Source: Lineus longissimus (taxonomy: Eukaryota; Nemertea; Pilidiophora; Heteronemertea; Lineidae). Taken from it: a stretch of DNA of 64,000 nucleotides. Positions 45,225 to 57,127 of this stretch are shown here, piece by piece. The notes beneath the pieces were generated by a model. That model saw only the letters and a list, made by a program, of their open reading frames with translations. It did no database searches and was not told the DNA's origin. The number at the start of each line of letters is the position of its first letter. The stretch's first letter is position 1. The translations under genes and the position numbers were made by a program. The stretch lies in assembly GCF_910592395.1 (NCBI RefSeq), contig NC_088323.1, positions 11,023,501-11,087,500 on the forward strand. Reading direction: 5' to 3'.

Positions 45225-46244
45225 AGCTGACAATGTTTATCATGGATGCTGAACATAAGCGCAATTTGCATGCTGGACAGCAGTTGTTGTTTGCTTCCTC
45301 GCACCAAAGATATTGGATAATTGATGTGCGGAACTTTGTGCGTCAGTGTGTAGTATGTTGCAGACAACGCGCAAATGCAATTCAACAGAAAATAGGACAA
45401 CTTCCCACTGAAAGTCTGAGTCCTGTGAGAGCATTTTCCGTGTGTGGTGTACACTAAGCTGGCCCCCTCTGGCATCGAGTGCATTGTTTGTGTGCTTAGC
45501 AGTGAAAGCAGTCTGTCTTGAACTAGTCTGTGGTCTCACGCCAGAAGCGTTTCTGGCAGCCTTCTGTTGGTTCATTTCCTGCCGCCGAAAACCTAGGACC
45601 CTTTTTAGTGACAGTGGCAGTAATTTTTGCAGTGGATACCGTGAAATACACGAGTTGAAGTAACTGTATGACTCTAGAACTCACAACAAGACTGTGGCGA
45701 AAGCTTTGGTTGAAGACAATATTGGTTGGCAATTCTCTCCTCGACTTGGTTGTCACTTCGGTGGGCTCTGGGAGGCTGGCATTAAGAGCCTCAAGTATCA
45801 TTTGTCATTGGAAATGATTGTTTGACCTACAAGGAGATGAGTAAGGTTCTGTGTCAGATCGAGGCTTGTTTGAACTCACAACCTCTATGTCAACTGAGCA
45901 CATATCCATCTGATCTCCAGGCCCTCACTCCGGGACATTTCCTCATCTCTACTGAGTTCCATACCTTGCCGGAACTAGGTCTCACTGATGTGCCAGTAAA
46001 TAGACTAAGTAGGTGGCGGCACTTGATAGTTGTTGCATCCACACTTCTGGAATAGTTGGTCTCTAGAATATTTCAATACTCTGCAGCAACGGAACAAATG
46101 GCCCCAGCCTCAGAATAATTTGTCTATTTGAGATCTAGTCACCTTGCGTGAGCCAAGCTTGCCACCGATGAAATGGCTTGTGGGTAGAGTTGTCCAGGTT
46201 CATCCTGGCAATGATGGACTGGTTAGTGTTGTCACCGTTGTCAC
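45225..46244 (+). pseudogene. BEL/Pao integrase fragment
   Basis: 'AEHKRNLHAGQQLLFASSHQ', 'YWIIDVRNFVRQCVVCCRQ' is the HHCC zinc segment. After shifts come 'CGLTPEAFLAAFCWFISCR', 'LFSDSGSNFCSG' (second Asp), 'FGGLWEAGIKSLKYHL' (Glu), 'IEACLNSQPLCQLS', 'DLQALTPGHFLI' and 'LVGRVVQVHPGNDGLV'. Frames change at least three times. It ends where repeat B starts. Confidence 0.8.
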
Positions 46245-47140
46245 CGTTTTGATATGCGTCAAATAGGTCGATGTGTGATGTGGAGCACTCCGCGCCGACC
46301 CAAGTGTTTACAAATCGAACATAATGATTTGGGGGGATGATTTTCCTCCAAATTACTTACACTAAACACGTTTTTGGCCAAAACGACCAGAAAAATCTAA
46401 CTCCACCACTCTTCAAAGTGGTCTCGACTTATTTTGACGAACTATTTCGCGAATGGTGAAGAGTTGGCGAGTTACGAACTATGTACAACAAATGCCGCGA
46501 GCATAGTGGGTGGCAGCACCAGAGGGAGGAAGTAGTTCGCCTAGGGTTTTTTCGACACCCTCCGCACGGACTCCACTCGTTCCGGAACATCGCAGTAAAG
46601 AAATATTAATCGGGATTTTATATCGTATTTTATATTTGCCTCGGGTATTCAAATAGGGAGCTGTGCGCTACTTAGCGCCCAGTGCTTGGGTCGGGTGAGG
46701 CGGTTTTGTTATGATGAGATGTGTATCACGTGATGAATTCCCATGCGGTACTTTAACAACGTAAGGTGAAAGAGTACGACCAAAATAAACGGGGGAAAAT
46801 TGCGGAAATGGATGGAGGCTTTAAACATATAGTGGCCCCAATACTTTCCCGGCTAATTTTTGTATAATCCCACACTTTTGATTTAACAGATGGCCTCATA
46901 TGCAAATCAGACCTGCTGAAAAGGCCCCTTATGTTCATGAGTATGCCCATATATAGAAAGAACAAAAAATGCTATTTCTCCAAGATTGCTGCAAATTTTA
47001 CCAATTTAACCTGGCGAGGTGCATCTCCATATCAACCACGACTTTCAGGAAAAGTTTCGAGGTCATCCGATCTGAACTGACGGAGGAGATGTGTGACAAA
47101 CTATTTCAGCTCTACGTCCATTATAGTAGTGATTTGACAT
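46245..47140. repeat. Dispersed repeat B, copy 2
   Basis: Matches 24151-25092 over its whole length. A block near 46730 lacks about 25 bp found in copy 1. It follows directly on the BEL integrase remnant. Confidence 0.75.
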
Positions 47141-48540
47141 GCAGTGATAAAAAATAGGTCAAATAAAAAAAAGGCTATAATGTGATGTAACCTCATGAGC
47201 TGTGTCCACCGTCGTGTGTTTAAGTGGTTTTTGCTAGGGTAGTTTGAAAATTCTGCTCAATTGTCTGCTAGATTTGTGAGATTTGAATGTGTTGTAGTGT
47301 CATACTATCGGAGGATATGGATCTCGACGTACATGTAATTTAATAAAACTGAGATAAAATATTATGATTGAAAATTTTGAAACAGGCATATGGTGTGTAA
47401 TGAGACCATTTTATCTTCAGACAAGAACTACAAGGACGTCCCAACAGAGGAGAAGCAATCAAAAAGTTGTAAGTTGGTCATTGACTATAAGATGTGCAAA
47501 CTTGCCTTTTTCCCAAAAAAAACTTTTATAGTTATTTTCATAACCCTTTATTCTTATTCTTATTCTTGCTATTATTCTTGTTACCACTGCATCAGTGTGA
47601 AAGGTCTATGACAGTAATAAACCTGAATCAATTGTTACAATACGCTATTTAAGTCGTATTATACCTGTCTCTCTAAACACATTGTTTGTGTCGCTGCTGG
47701 TTCTCAGCAGTCCTAACTCAGGACCTTCCAAACCAAGAGATAGAACTGAAGGTCCACTCCAAAACGAGGTTTCCAGGATTTTCTCTTGGAATTTTTGGAT
47801 AATAAAACCCGAAATCCTCAGATGATGGTATTTTTAATGGCTCATGCACTAACAGAAGAAACCTACCCTTTGTTATCTGCCTTCACATCAATAACATCAA
47901 TATTGATTAAGTAAAGACCCCTAAATACCTGGGACGTCCAGATCCAAACCATTGTGTCACATCATCATTATTACTGTTTAGATCACTACTTGTATTAAGT
48001 TTTCCATCTTTGTTTCTTTACTTATTGGCTCACTGTAGGGGAGTCTATGCTATATATATATAAACACATGTTTATTTTGTAAATGAATAGAAATACATTT
48101 ACAATAATGTGTGTGTGTGAATGTGCTAGCGTGCAGTGTGTTTATACATGTGATAACGAGGTGAAACATTCAATTTATTGATTTGGTACATTAATACTAA
48201 TACACTGAGAGGGGGGGGGGGGTCCCTATAATAACCTTCAGATATTGGGGGTTTTACAAGTTCAGATCAATGTACGCACAGAAGCTCAATGATCTCACTG
48301 GTTTCTGCACGGATTAGGAAGTCATGACCATAGTCTCTCAGATTCAAAAGTTCGACCCTAATCTGTGTCCCAACCTGTTTCACTCATTCCTTGGTTTGGG
48401 AACAAAAGTGAAGTATTAAATCTGCAGAAAGATTTTGTTTGTTTGTTGATGTTGTACTTACTACGCAATTGATTGATACTATTGCTAATTGGTGATCTGC
48501 TCCCTCCAAGGACTAGCCACCAACCCAATTTAAAGTACAG
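47141..48540. other. Non-coding, simple repeats, family-3 start
   Basis: A CTTATT-type microsatellite lies at 47546-47580. A truncated family-3 5' end (GGCTCACTGTAGGGGAGTC) lies at 48026, followed by TA and TG microsatellites (48048-48120) and a G run (48210-48222). No coding signal. Confidence 0.5.
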
Positions 48541-48663
48541 ATTCGATGATGCTGCCAGATAGTTGAAAAAATTCGTAACACTCTTTTCAAGGGTAATTTG
48601 TATATCACAATCGTCAATTATAACCGGAATCAGGTTGCAGCGAGTCCTTGGAGGTACACACAT
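48541..48663 (-). pseudogene. Possible TIR-domain C-terminal fragment
   Basis: The frame reads 'RTRCNLIPVIIDDCDIQITL' then 'NFFNYLAASSNLYFKLGW'. A hydrophobic strand with Pro and 'DDC' followed by '(F/Y)F..L' resembles the end of MyD88/SARM-like TIR domains. Upstream of 48663 the frame is closed and no earlier TIR motif is seen. Weak. Confidence 0.2.
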
Positions 48664-48823
48664 AACCTGTTACACATTTTCTCCATGCTTTATACACTGA
48701 TTGAATATGTGGTTTGGATAGATCCCACATTTGACATCCATTCAATTACATTCAATGACTTCTAAACAGATTGTGCCTTACTTCAGCCGCGGCGCTCTTG
48801 AATTGTGCCAAGATATTATTCAT

Positions 48824-49130
48824 CTATGTATATAAATCATGACACCCTTTTCTATTCAGCCTCTTTCTGCATTCGGACCTATATAGGAATTCCATCTCAG
48901 TTACCTGAGCAGAGGGTTTCATAGCAATACCATTAAAAAACACCGTGATTTCCTCAACCCTTTGAATCCCAAATACAAGCAATTTATTCTTCGTGGCATT
49001 GAATTTTATACTATACTTGATGGAGAATTTGTCATGTGATATAAGGGGACAAATGCAGTTGAGCGAAGGGTCTCTGACCGTGACCGTCCCTGCCCGAGGA
49101 TTAGACCATTGTGAGTGTGACGTCAATACT
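48824..49130 (-). pseudogene. LINE reverse transcriptase fragment
   Basis: 'YSIKFNATKNKLLVFG' followed by 'ITVFFNGIAMKP' and 'EMEFLY' is the RT block after the YADD box in CR1/L2-like LINEs. The catalytic box itself is not present. Confidence 0.6.
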
Positions 49131-49439
49131 GTTTCTTTACCGTTGCATTATTCTGACGTGTTGCAACGTCACCAATGGATTTGGTGATGTACGGTTAATC
49201 CATGACCTCACCCGCGGTGGAGGGATGCTCCCTTCAGTGATGTAATTTGGCATCTGGATAGGTGGGAAAGTGGGCTGCGCATGTGCTACCAGAAATGGCT
49301 GCTGAGTTGTATACAGGTTTGGCTCGTTGGGTGACTTTTGCCATGATAATGGTTTCGAAAGGGGGCTTTCTCATCAGTAAACAGAGCGGAAGATAACGGA
49401 GTATGGTGAAAGTACCAAAGAGAACACTGTATGGTCTTA

Positions 49440-50119
49440 AGCCCACTACACAACAGGGATTTCTCACCAACTTAGTTGGTTTTAAAATTAAGAACAGGTG
49501 CACAGGTGACTGGAAGTTGAGAATCGTTCACTCACTCACACGAAAGACATAATCGCAGCAATATTTAGGTCCTGCACTATTTTTAGGCCAAAACCTTGGT
49601 CCAGGCTGAGTGCAAATATCTGTTATTTCTGGCAGGGAAATCTTAGATCTAGAAACATGGCTGCCAATGATTTTGTTGTGTACAATGAGAGGAAGAAAAA
49701 GAAGATTTTATCTATTATTATTGTAAAAAGTATCAGTGAAAAGAGGAAAAGGAGAAATCGATGGGATAATAGGAGGTTTTGGGCAAAACCGTGGATTATG
49801 AGAAGGTACAGCTTTGGCGTCTATGGGACTCTATAAAGATAAAGAGTCAAAATATGGCCCAACTATGTTGATGACTGAATCACACGAGGAAATTTCTACC
49901 TCACACTCCTTATATAAACAAAAAATTCCTTATATAAACAAAAGATGCCATCGAGAAATAGAACAAATCCGTAGTGCAGCCAGCAACTCCAACCAATCAG
50001 GCAAAGTATCAGTTACTTGGTCTGCGTTGCAAACACACGAAAGATTTGAGTTGGCCGATTCCTGTTATGAATTAATATTCCAACTAAGTTGGTGAGAAAT
50101 CCCTCGTGTGTAGCGGGCT
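49440..50119 (+). mobile_element. Harbinger deletion derivative, 680 bp
   Basis: TTA flanks both sides (49437-49439, 50120-50122). Terminal inverted repeats of about 40 bp start AGCCC(A/G)CTACACA and include GGGATTTCTCACCAACTTAG. The 3-bp TTA duplication is typical of PIF/Harbinger. Inside is the transposase N-terminus (see 49660). The rest of the transposase is missing. Confidence 0.8.
49660..49845 (+). pseudogene. Harbinger transposase N-terminal remnant
   Basis: It opens MAANDFVVYNERKKKKIL and continues 'RFWAKPWIMRRYSFGVYGTL', the '(R/K)(R/F)W.(R/K)PW...R...G.Y..L' block that begins many Harbinger transposases. The frame stops soon after. The DDE domain is absent. Confidence 0.6.
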
Positions 50120-50446
50120 TTATATGTGACCCTCCAGTACAAAAACAGTCTAAAGTTGCTGGGTAAACATTTGAGCCAGAGCCCGTTATGCAAAGCATAG
50201 CATAATCTGGGTCAATTTATGAAAAATATTTGATTTTCGAGCCAAACGATCTAGAAACCATTCCATTTTTCAAATGTAGCATGCTTTTTACCCCTCAGCC
50301 CAAATATTGACCATGCTGAGTGGGAAAAGACCATCAAATTTAGGTGCGAACATGCTGTTTATATAATCTAACATGGTGTTTTAAGCAAGAGTTACATTAG
50401 TACCTTAGCCTCAGGTCCTGCAGGCCCTATAGGGCCTAGTTACTTA

Positions 50447-50663
50447 GCCTAAGCTATCTCTACAAAGACATTCGAGAATTCGTTGAATATCCCTATAAAG
50501 ATGTGATGTGTGATCGCCCTGATGGGATGGAGCCTGATCCTTCTGATGATGAAGTGGAGCTGCCAGCAGATGATTTTGACAATGGTTCTGGATCCACACG
50601 TGGTCGTGGACATGCACGTGGTCGTGGACGCGCACGTGGTCGTGGCAGCCGGGGTCGGGGGTA
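50447..50663 (+). CDS. Candidate terminal exon with RG-rich tail
   Basis: One frame reads 'DIREFVEYPYKDVMCDRPDG', then an acidic 'PDPSDDEVELPADDFDNG', then about ten RG repeats (TRGRGHARGRGRARGRG) and a TAG at 50661. Upstream CTAAG near 50452 may be an acceptor. RG tails bind RNA or are methylated in many proteins. The piggyBac N-terminus at 39.4 kb also has an RG stretch but a different context. Not recognised. Confidence 0.3.
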
Positions 50664-51048
50664 GGACGTGGCCGTGGTGGCCAGGGGGATGGTAGAGTTG
50701 ACTAAAAATGACATGCTTGATAGACTCTTCCTTTTACACTGCATTTAAAAATATATTCAGTGGTCCAGAGACACTTAACTGTACTATAGAACTGCCCATA
50801 GGGTGCCTGCGCATAGAAGGTCACCCCTGTACAACAGACTCAAAAGGTGACGTTGATTAGAGAATTTCACCTATTTGGAACACAGTTCACAGAATAAGTT
50901 CTGGTCAAGAGAATGTGATGAAATTTGGTAGTAAGAAAGGTTCATAAGTGTTAAATATTTGTTCAAAGTTTCATTGGAATTTACCTATTGTAAATACGTG
51001 TTGCTAAGGACTTCATTTTGGGTATACTTTTATATTTCATATCTTTTT
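50664..51048. other. Non-coding stretch, nothing recognised
   Basis: No domain or repeat; it ends in the T run before the family-2 element. Confidence 0.4.
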
Positions 51049-54000
51049 AGCTCAGCTGACAAAGTCAGCGGAGCTAGTCAAATAGCTATTCGATTGGTGT
51101 CCGTCCTTCCACCCATCCTGCCATCCTTCCATCATGCCATCTGTAGACAAAGTTGGGCATTTTGTAATCATACAACCGAGGCACTTCAAATCTAGTCTTG
51201 CTTATAAACACCGCAGAAAATGTTGCTTACGGAAAAAAATTTGGGCGATTCGACTCAAATTCAGCTCCCCAGGGGGCAAAATGCGTAAATGAAAAAAAAA
51301 TTTTTTGACGCTCTATTCCAGCAGATAAAAGCTTAAAATAAAGTTGAAAAGGTCTTCATGATACAGAAGTTTTGATATAAAATAGATTAGTGTCGATTTA
51401 TATCACCAGTTGGCGGTAGTGAGCAAAACTGTTGTTTGACCCCGGATGACCCCGCTTTAAATTTCCCGCCGAGGTTACCTGGAGCGCTATCGTCAAAAAA
51501 ATGGCGGTGACATTTTTATTTCTACCGGAGCGATGATTTTGTAAGTGACAAATTTTCTTTTTTAAGCCTTTACGGAAACGTATTTTGGTACGAAACTCCA
51601 CACGTTTATAGAAAAGATCAACGAGAATGTGTTCAAATGCCCTCATAACGATGAGTTTAACAGAATTTGGTCAAAACAACCTTCGAATGGAGTCAACTTT
51701 CTTTGCGAAATTGAAGCGACGACCTCATTATTTATCGTAATTTATGCAGATCTGAGTCCAGCTGATGGGTGATGTTCTGATTTGTGTTCAAACTATTGGA
51801 AACTTCGGAAGTTAGTTCTATTAGTTCTCCTATTCTGCAGGAGTATATTAGCCTATAGCCATTGATGTTGACAGCTAAAAGCACGAAAACTTTGTTCAGG
51901 TTTCTCGTCCAATCACGTGACCTCTCCAACACTCGATAATGCACTCTTTTCGTCCACGTTTTAGGCCAATCTTCGGCCTGAACATGAAATCTAATAAGCG
52001 CAGTACTTAAATCAGATGTTTCTCTCGCCTTGAAAACATTCCTGGGTAAAATCCATTGAGATTAGCCGAGTTAATCCACTTTTTCCGTGCCTAAAATCTC
52101 TGCCGCTGAATTCTATAAATAGAAACTATTAACATCGCGGCAGTGTGGTTCCCATTGTGCGCCCTCCCACTTCACACCATGTCAGGAACTTTTACGGAGA
52201 GAGAGGGCGTGCGGGAAGAAGAATGGCCAAAATGACGTCACGTTTTCCTGGCAATGTCTCTTGCCAGCATCTTTACAGACAACGTTAGAACTAGAAAACG
52301 AATATGTTAATTTGCAAAATTAAAAGCAGATTTCACCACTAACCAGCCAAATCGGAATACGACGGCGCAAAATGTTCTCGCTTTCCTCCTGCTAAAAAAC
52401 CTTGTTCCCGCACTCCTATTTTAATTTATGCCAAGGAATATGATATGATCTGTTTTCACTTTTTTGTTATTAAATGGTATTCATATAATGAGATCAATAG
52501 TAGTGTCCGTGTCAGATCCCATCATGGAGGTATAAATAATCATTTATACCTCCATGATCACATCGTTCAACTAGTCTTCTCTCCCCAGCCCAGGTGCCTC
52601 ACACGGACCTTCACGTCCCCATACTCAAGACCAACTCCTACAATATCGCCCTCAAAACAACCCTGGAGTCATGAATTCACAGGTGCTCCTGTGAAATCTC
52701 AGTTCTAGTTTATTTATCAAACTTTATCGAGGGTTATCGAATCGAATGGATGTGTCGATCGTCGGGGCGGATTGATATGTGGTTAGGTTGTGCGCCCAAG
52801 GCGATTAGGTCATTCAGTTAGTTTGAGAAAGATCATGATCATGAAGATGCGTGTTGTGTTATCATAACTGGAAAATAAGTTGAAGTTACTATTAGTACTA
52901 ACATTCTTACATGAGTAAAAAGTAGACGTTTTAAGCAACACAATAATGTTACTCCGATAAAAAAACTGTCAATCCTCCTTACCACTCACAGAAGCCAAGC
53001 GATTGCTGTTAGGTTATGCAGGGGCTTAATCAATTACTTGCACTCCATGTGGGGTGAATAACATTACCTTTTGAACGGCTGGCTGTAGGGGGATGATTGG
53101 AACAGCCGGTATACCTGCTGACCTGCTGAACCGAGGTTAATGTTATTTTCAATCCACGATTGCAGGTCACCTGATTTTCGAGATTTCGCGGGAAATGAAA
53201 TTGTAAACAAACGCATGTGTGCAGTTCAAATGTAAACAAAAATGTATTTTTGGTACTTTTGGTTGCTGGACTTGGGTTTTCCCGCAGTTAGGAGCTGGAT
53301 CAAATTGGTGGTCTATTGTGCTGTTTTAGTCAGAGGTAGCCCTTGATTATGAAGGGATTTTCAAATTAAGGTGACCATAGTCTTTTATGTGCTCAGCTCA
53401 CCACAGCTTTCAATACTTGATGTATCTGAAGAGGCGCGCGGAACCTGACATGGCCTTACCAAGGAGCTGCTAACTTTGCCTTTTTGGCTGAGACATTGCT
53501 TCATGTAGGACTAGGAGAAGCACGCATTTTAAAGTTCTAGTAGTGATAGTTGGTTCGAGCCATTTGGAAGCCCACATGTGAAGGCCTGTCTGGGTTCTCC
53601 TTCTTCTCCGTATAAAAAGGGGCATATTGCTGACTAAGGAACAAGGCATATTGACATTGCCTCATCATCTCTATGGGACCAATTGATATACTTTTATATG
53701 CACGCATACATCGTGCCATTTCAGGGTCCGAGTCTGTGGACAATTGGTTTGATTAATTTGTCTCTTCGATATTGCTCCTTTATTGCATTAGATTTTCATC
53801 GCAATTCGATCTATTCAAGATATAGCCAATTTGAACCTGTCTGCGCCAAGGATAGATTGGTTCCAGATCGACTCACTATGACTAGGAATATGCAGTAGAG
53901 CACAATGTCATGAAAAACGACCCTTTGTATTGTAAATTCCAATCACCTGCAGGACAGGTCAATTTCTCTCAATGAAATTAATTTTGTTGACTACTGTAAT

Positions 54001-54439
54001 CTCTACCTTATTAAAAAAAAAAGAAAGTGGTGCTAGTCCCAAACTGGTAATTTCTATTTATTTTGACCTCTGTTAAATCATGATACCTCTCAATTACAGA
54101 CAGCATTTTGTATCCTTGTGCTGTACAACCCAGCCTGGACATACCACAGTTGTCCATGGAGAAGTCTCATCCTCTCTGACACTTTTTTTCTGTAAAGCTA
54201 CTGATACAACATGCTGAACTAGGGATATCTTCCGTTGCCTCCTGTAATATTTACATACCATGGCTGATTAGTTCAATCATATTTCATCCACCTGGCAGCT
54301 CTGCATTGGAAATTTTAGTGGTATAACGTGTTCTCTTGACCTTCAAACAGTAGTATAAAGCCGATATTTACTACTTTATACCCTCAGTCCTATGTTATTA
54401 GGTCATCCAGCTGAGCGCCAGGCCCTTGGGCCTCTTGTT
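51049..54439 (+). mobile_element. Family-2 element, long copy (3.4 kb)
   Basis: AGCTCAGCTGACAAAG and TCAGCGGAGCT at the start; CAGCTGAGCGCCAGG, hairpin AGGCCC-TT-GGGCCT and CTTGTT at the end. The section 53850-54439 is collinear with 9800-10950 plus 23605-23683. It shows the empty TTAA site at 54011 and an uninterrupted LINE target near 54355. The extra 2 kb inside has no recognised transposase, Rep or helicase. Confidence 0.7.
52521..52558. repeat. 17-bp perfect hairpin, 4-nt loop
   Basis: Arms 52521-52537 (ATCATGGAGGTATAAAT) and 52542-52558 are exact complements, loop AATC. It may be an end-to-end relic or a folded RNA element. Confidence 0.85.
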
Positions 54440-54745
54440 ATAAGATGTGTTGTCTTTGATGTTGAGACTAAGTGACGACATGGTGCGCAAGTGTTGGATC
54501 CAGTACAACTCTCTGCTGAGTCTGGTGGATTTGGAAAGTGGCGCCTCAGGTGGGGCATGAATGAATTCCAGTACTGTGATAGTAAGGTCTGGAAGGCCCA
54601 TGTGTGTGTGGAGGTTAAAGTGATGGCCTATAACATCTGTGTTGATGTTTTTGTTAATGCTGTAAAAGTGGCCCTTGACCTGTCCAAGATGGAGCATTTG
54701 GTTTCTCCCACATACTGTTTGTGTCACCTGGAACATTGTATGCAA
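54440..54745 (-). pseudogene. Penelope-like GIY-YIG endonuclease fragment
   Basis: The minus frame has 'DVIGHHFNLHTHMGLPDLTI', 'VLEFIH' and 'RELYWIQHLRTMSSLSLNIK', matching the HFN..(G)H...D..(I/V)..LE....(R/E).YWI..L.T....LN signature of the GIY-YIG endonuclease end of Penelope-like elements. The GIY and YIG blocks are poorly kept. Confidence 0.6.
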
Positions 54746-54949
54746 TAAATGAGATTATTGCTCTTGCGGCAAACGTTAGTCTTCATTTTGTATGTTGTGT
54801 CCGTGACAGCACTGCTGATGTGTCCCGTTGTGAGGGGCAGTGGCGATATGGCTGGTGGCAAGTGGCTGGTTGCCTGCTCATGACAAAGATGATGCTACGG
54901 ATGGAAGCTGGGGTCAGGTAAGAGGGGGTCTTTCTAGGCCTAGGGCCCA

Positions 54950-55712
54950 AACTTGCAGATTGTTGGATTCCACTAGGTGCTGTAGGAATTGTGCACGTGC
55001 AGTGGTTTTGGTCAGTGCATTGTGTGCCTGGCGCCATATGGGTGTCGGCTCATGGGGACGAATACCTCTACCATGCAGAATCTTAAAGAGCTTGATGTAA
55101 TTCACACAACCAAACCCTTTGGATGCATCAAGCATGACACAAAATACAGGGGTGTCATGATTGTTGTAATATCTACATTGCACATGTAATAACTTCTTCA
55201 ACAATAAAGCTGTAGCTTTTAGTAGACAAATGCTTTTTGAAACCAAATTGGCCGTCTCTCTATATTTATCAAGAATGATATAATCTAAAATCTTACCCTT
55301 AGCTGGATTGATCAGAAACTTTATCAATACTATAACACACACTGTACTTAACAATGTTTGTAAACAGATTCACCGACACAATAAAATGGTCAAGAGTTGA
55401 CCGCGATGCATTTATCTTGCTTTCATACCTGAAATTGACATCAACAAACGCATGTGTTAAACCGCATATTAACGATTCTCTTTGAATGAGTCTAAAAGTG
55501 CTTAGGTATGGCCTGATCGGGTCCTACCGAAATCTGTGTGAATCTGTGCGATCCTCATAAGGACTGGCATAAATCTGAAATTTCAAGAAGAACCTCAATC
55601 GTTTCTTGAATATGATCTCCGAAATCAGTTGGCATGTACACATTAACAAAAATATATCCCTGAAAGACCCCGATATCTAATGTTGTCGCACAGAGGAGTT
55701 CTGAATTACATT
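54950..55712 (-). pseudogene. LINE fragment: endonuclease and RT pieces
   Basis: Near 55660-55590 'GYIFVNVYMPTDFGDHIQET' and near 55450-55380 'VNFRYESKINASRSTLDHFI' are endonuclease blocks. Near 55170-55100 'NNHDTPVFCVMLDASKGFGC' is the RT palm start (DA(S)KAFD). The stretch between is deleted. Same general type as the LINE at 11-23.6 kb, but diverged. Confidence 0.7.
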
Positions 55713-55715
55713 CAA

Positions 55716-56260
55716 TGAGCGCTTACCGTAGCATTCATATTGCGCTCCATATGAAAGCACATGCGGCAGTGTCTGTCGTTCGTCGTCTGAATCCCGTTTC
55801 AAAAACAGTGGCACGTTCCTTAACCGCAAGGGCTATGAGCTTGAAACTAATTACACAGGGTCCCCTAGGTCAGGTAACCTTTGACACTGACTTTCGGTCC
55901 GATCTGGTTCTTGACTTGGCCGCCAGGAGGCAAAAAGTGGAAACCTAAAAATTGTGATATCTGTCTTGTAAGTTACACATTTTTGATAACATTTTTATGG
56001 TAGGTTCTCCTTGCAAATATACATCACATATCATATGGGTTTTTGATTTGACCTAATTTTCAGGGTCACAGAGGTCAAACGACGTAAATTGGCCGCTCGA
56101 GTGTAGCTTGACCACTATGAACTTGAAATTTGATACTTGATATTTGACTCCCTATGTCATATAACGTTGGAATTTCGGTCCCATTTGATTCTCGACTTGG
56201 CCACCAGGGGGCGAAAAGTAAAAAAGGTAAAAAGCTTTTTGTCTTATCAACTCTCTACTG
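55716..56260 (+). mobile_element. Family-3 element, degenerate
   Basis: The start 'gcgcttaccgtag' is decayed. Core monomers with 'cttaaccgcaagggctatgagc', 'cttggccgccaggagg', 'ggtaggttctcc' and GGGTCA-CAG-AGGTCA follow. No intact 3' end. Confidence 0.5.
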
Positions 56261-56419
56261 TCTTCATTTTTTGACGGATCATTTTCAACTTCCATATGTG
56301 CATATATCTAGTCACATTTCGATTTCGAGCGCAGTGTAATTCCTAATTTGGCCACCGAGGGCTTTAAAAAAATTAAAAATGGCTGTTACTCATTCTTTGA
56401 GCTAGAATGCATAGTTTTT

Positions 56420-57127
56420 GGCTCACCGTAGTGGAGTCTATACAACAACGAAGTGGCTGTTGTTTGTTGCGGTCGTCGTCTTTGTCATCGTTGTCTTCGT
56501 CGTCCGTATCCAGTTTCAAAAACAGTGGCACATTTCATAACCCTTATGGAGGCAGGCACTTGATATTTCTAAACCCTGAACGGGGCAACGCATTTCAGGT
56601 AGTGGTAACCAATTCAGAAAAACAATAATAACAACACAATAAACTAAGGTAGACCAAATAAAATATACATTTTCCGAAAGCTCATAATGTTGTCTAATTA
56701 TTCCTGATTTGATATTGAGAAAGAAACTGAGTTTACCCACTAAAAAGGGACTTATTCACCAAAAAGGGCCCAGGAGGGGGTCGGCCAGCCAAACCATCCC
56801 TCTCAACCACAAACATTGACCAATATGCACTGTAGTATTCTGGATTGAAACTAGAGATGATATACTATCAAATAAAGCCGTAGGTGCCCGTTTTCAGCCA
56901 AGGTTGCAGCGTACTCCGTAGTGCCCCCATATTGGTTGACCGCCAGGGCAATGATGAACTTTGTACACAGGACCTCCCCCACAGGACCCCCCCCCAGGTT
57001 AGGTGACCTCTGACGGTGAATTTCGGTCTGACTTGATTCTTGACTTGGCCAACAGGGGGCTAGAAGTGGACACCTTAAAAGTGTGATATCTCTCTTATGA
57101 GTCACTCATTATCGTTAAATATTTTTT
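56420..57127 (+). mobile_element. Family-3 element, interrupted
   Basis: Starts GGCTCACCGTAGTGGAGTC after a T run, then a GTC/TTG microsatellite. The monomer is interrupted at about 56541-56935 by unrelated sequence, then continues ('gatgaactttgtacac', 'cttggccaacagggggc') to a TTAA at 57128 where a piggyBac-like end begins. Confidence 0.5.
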
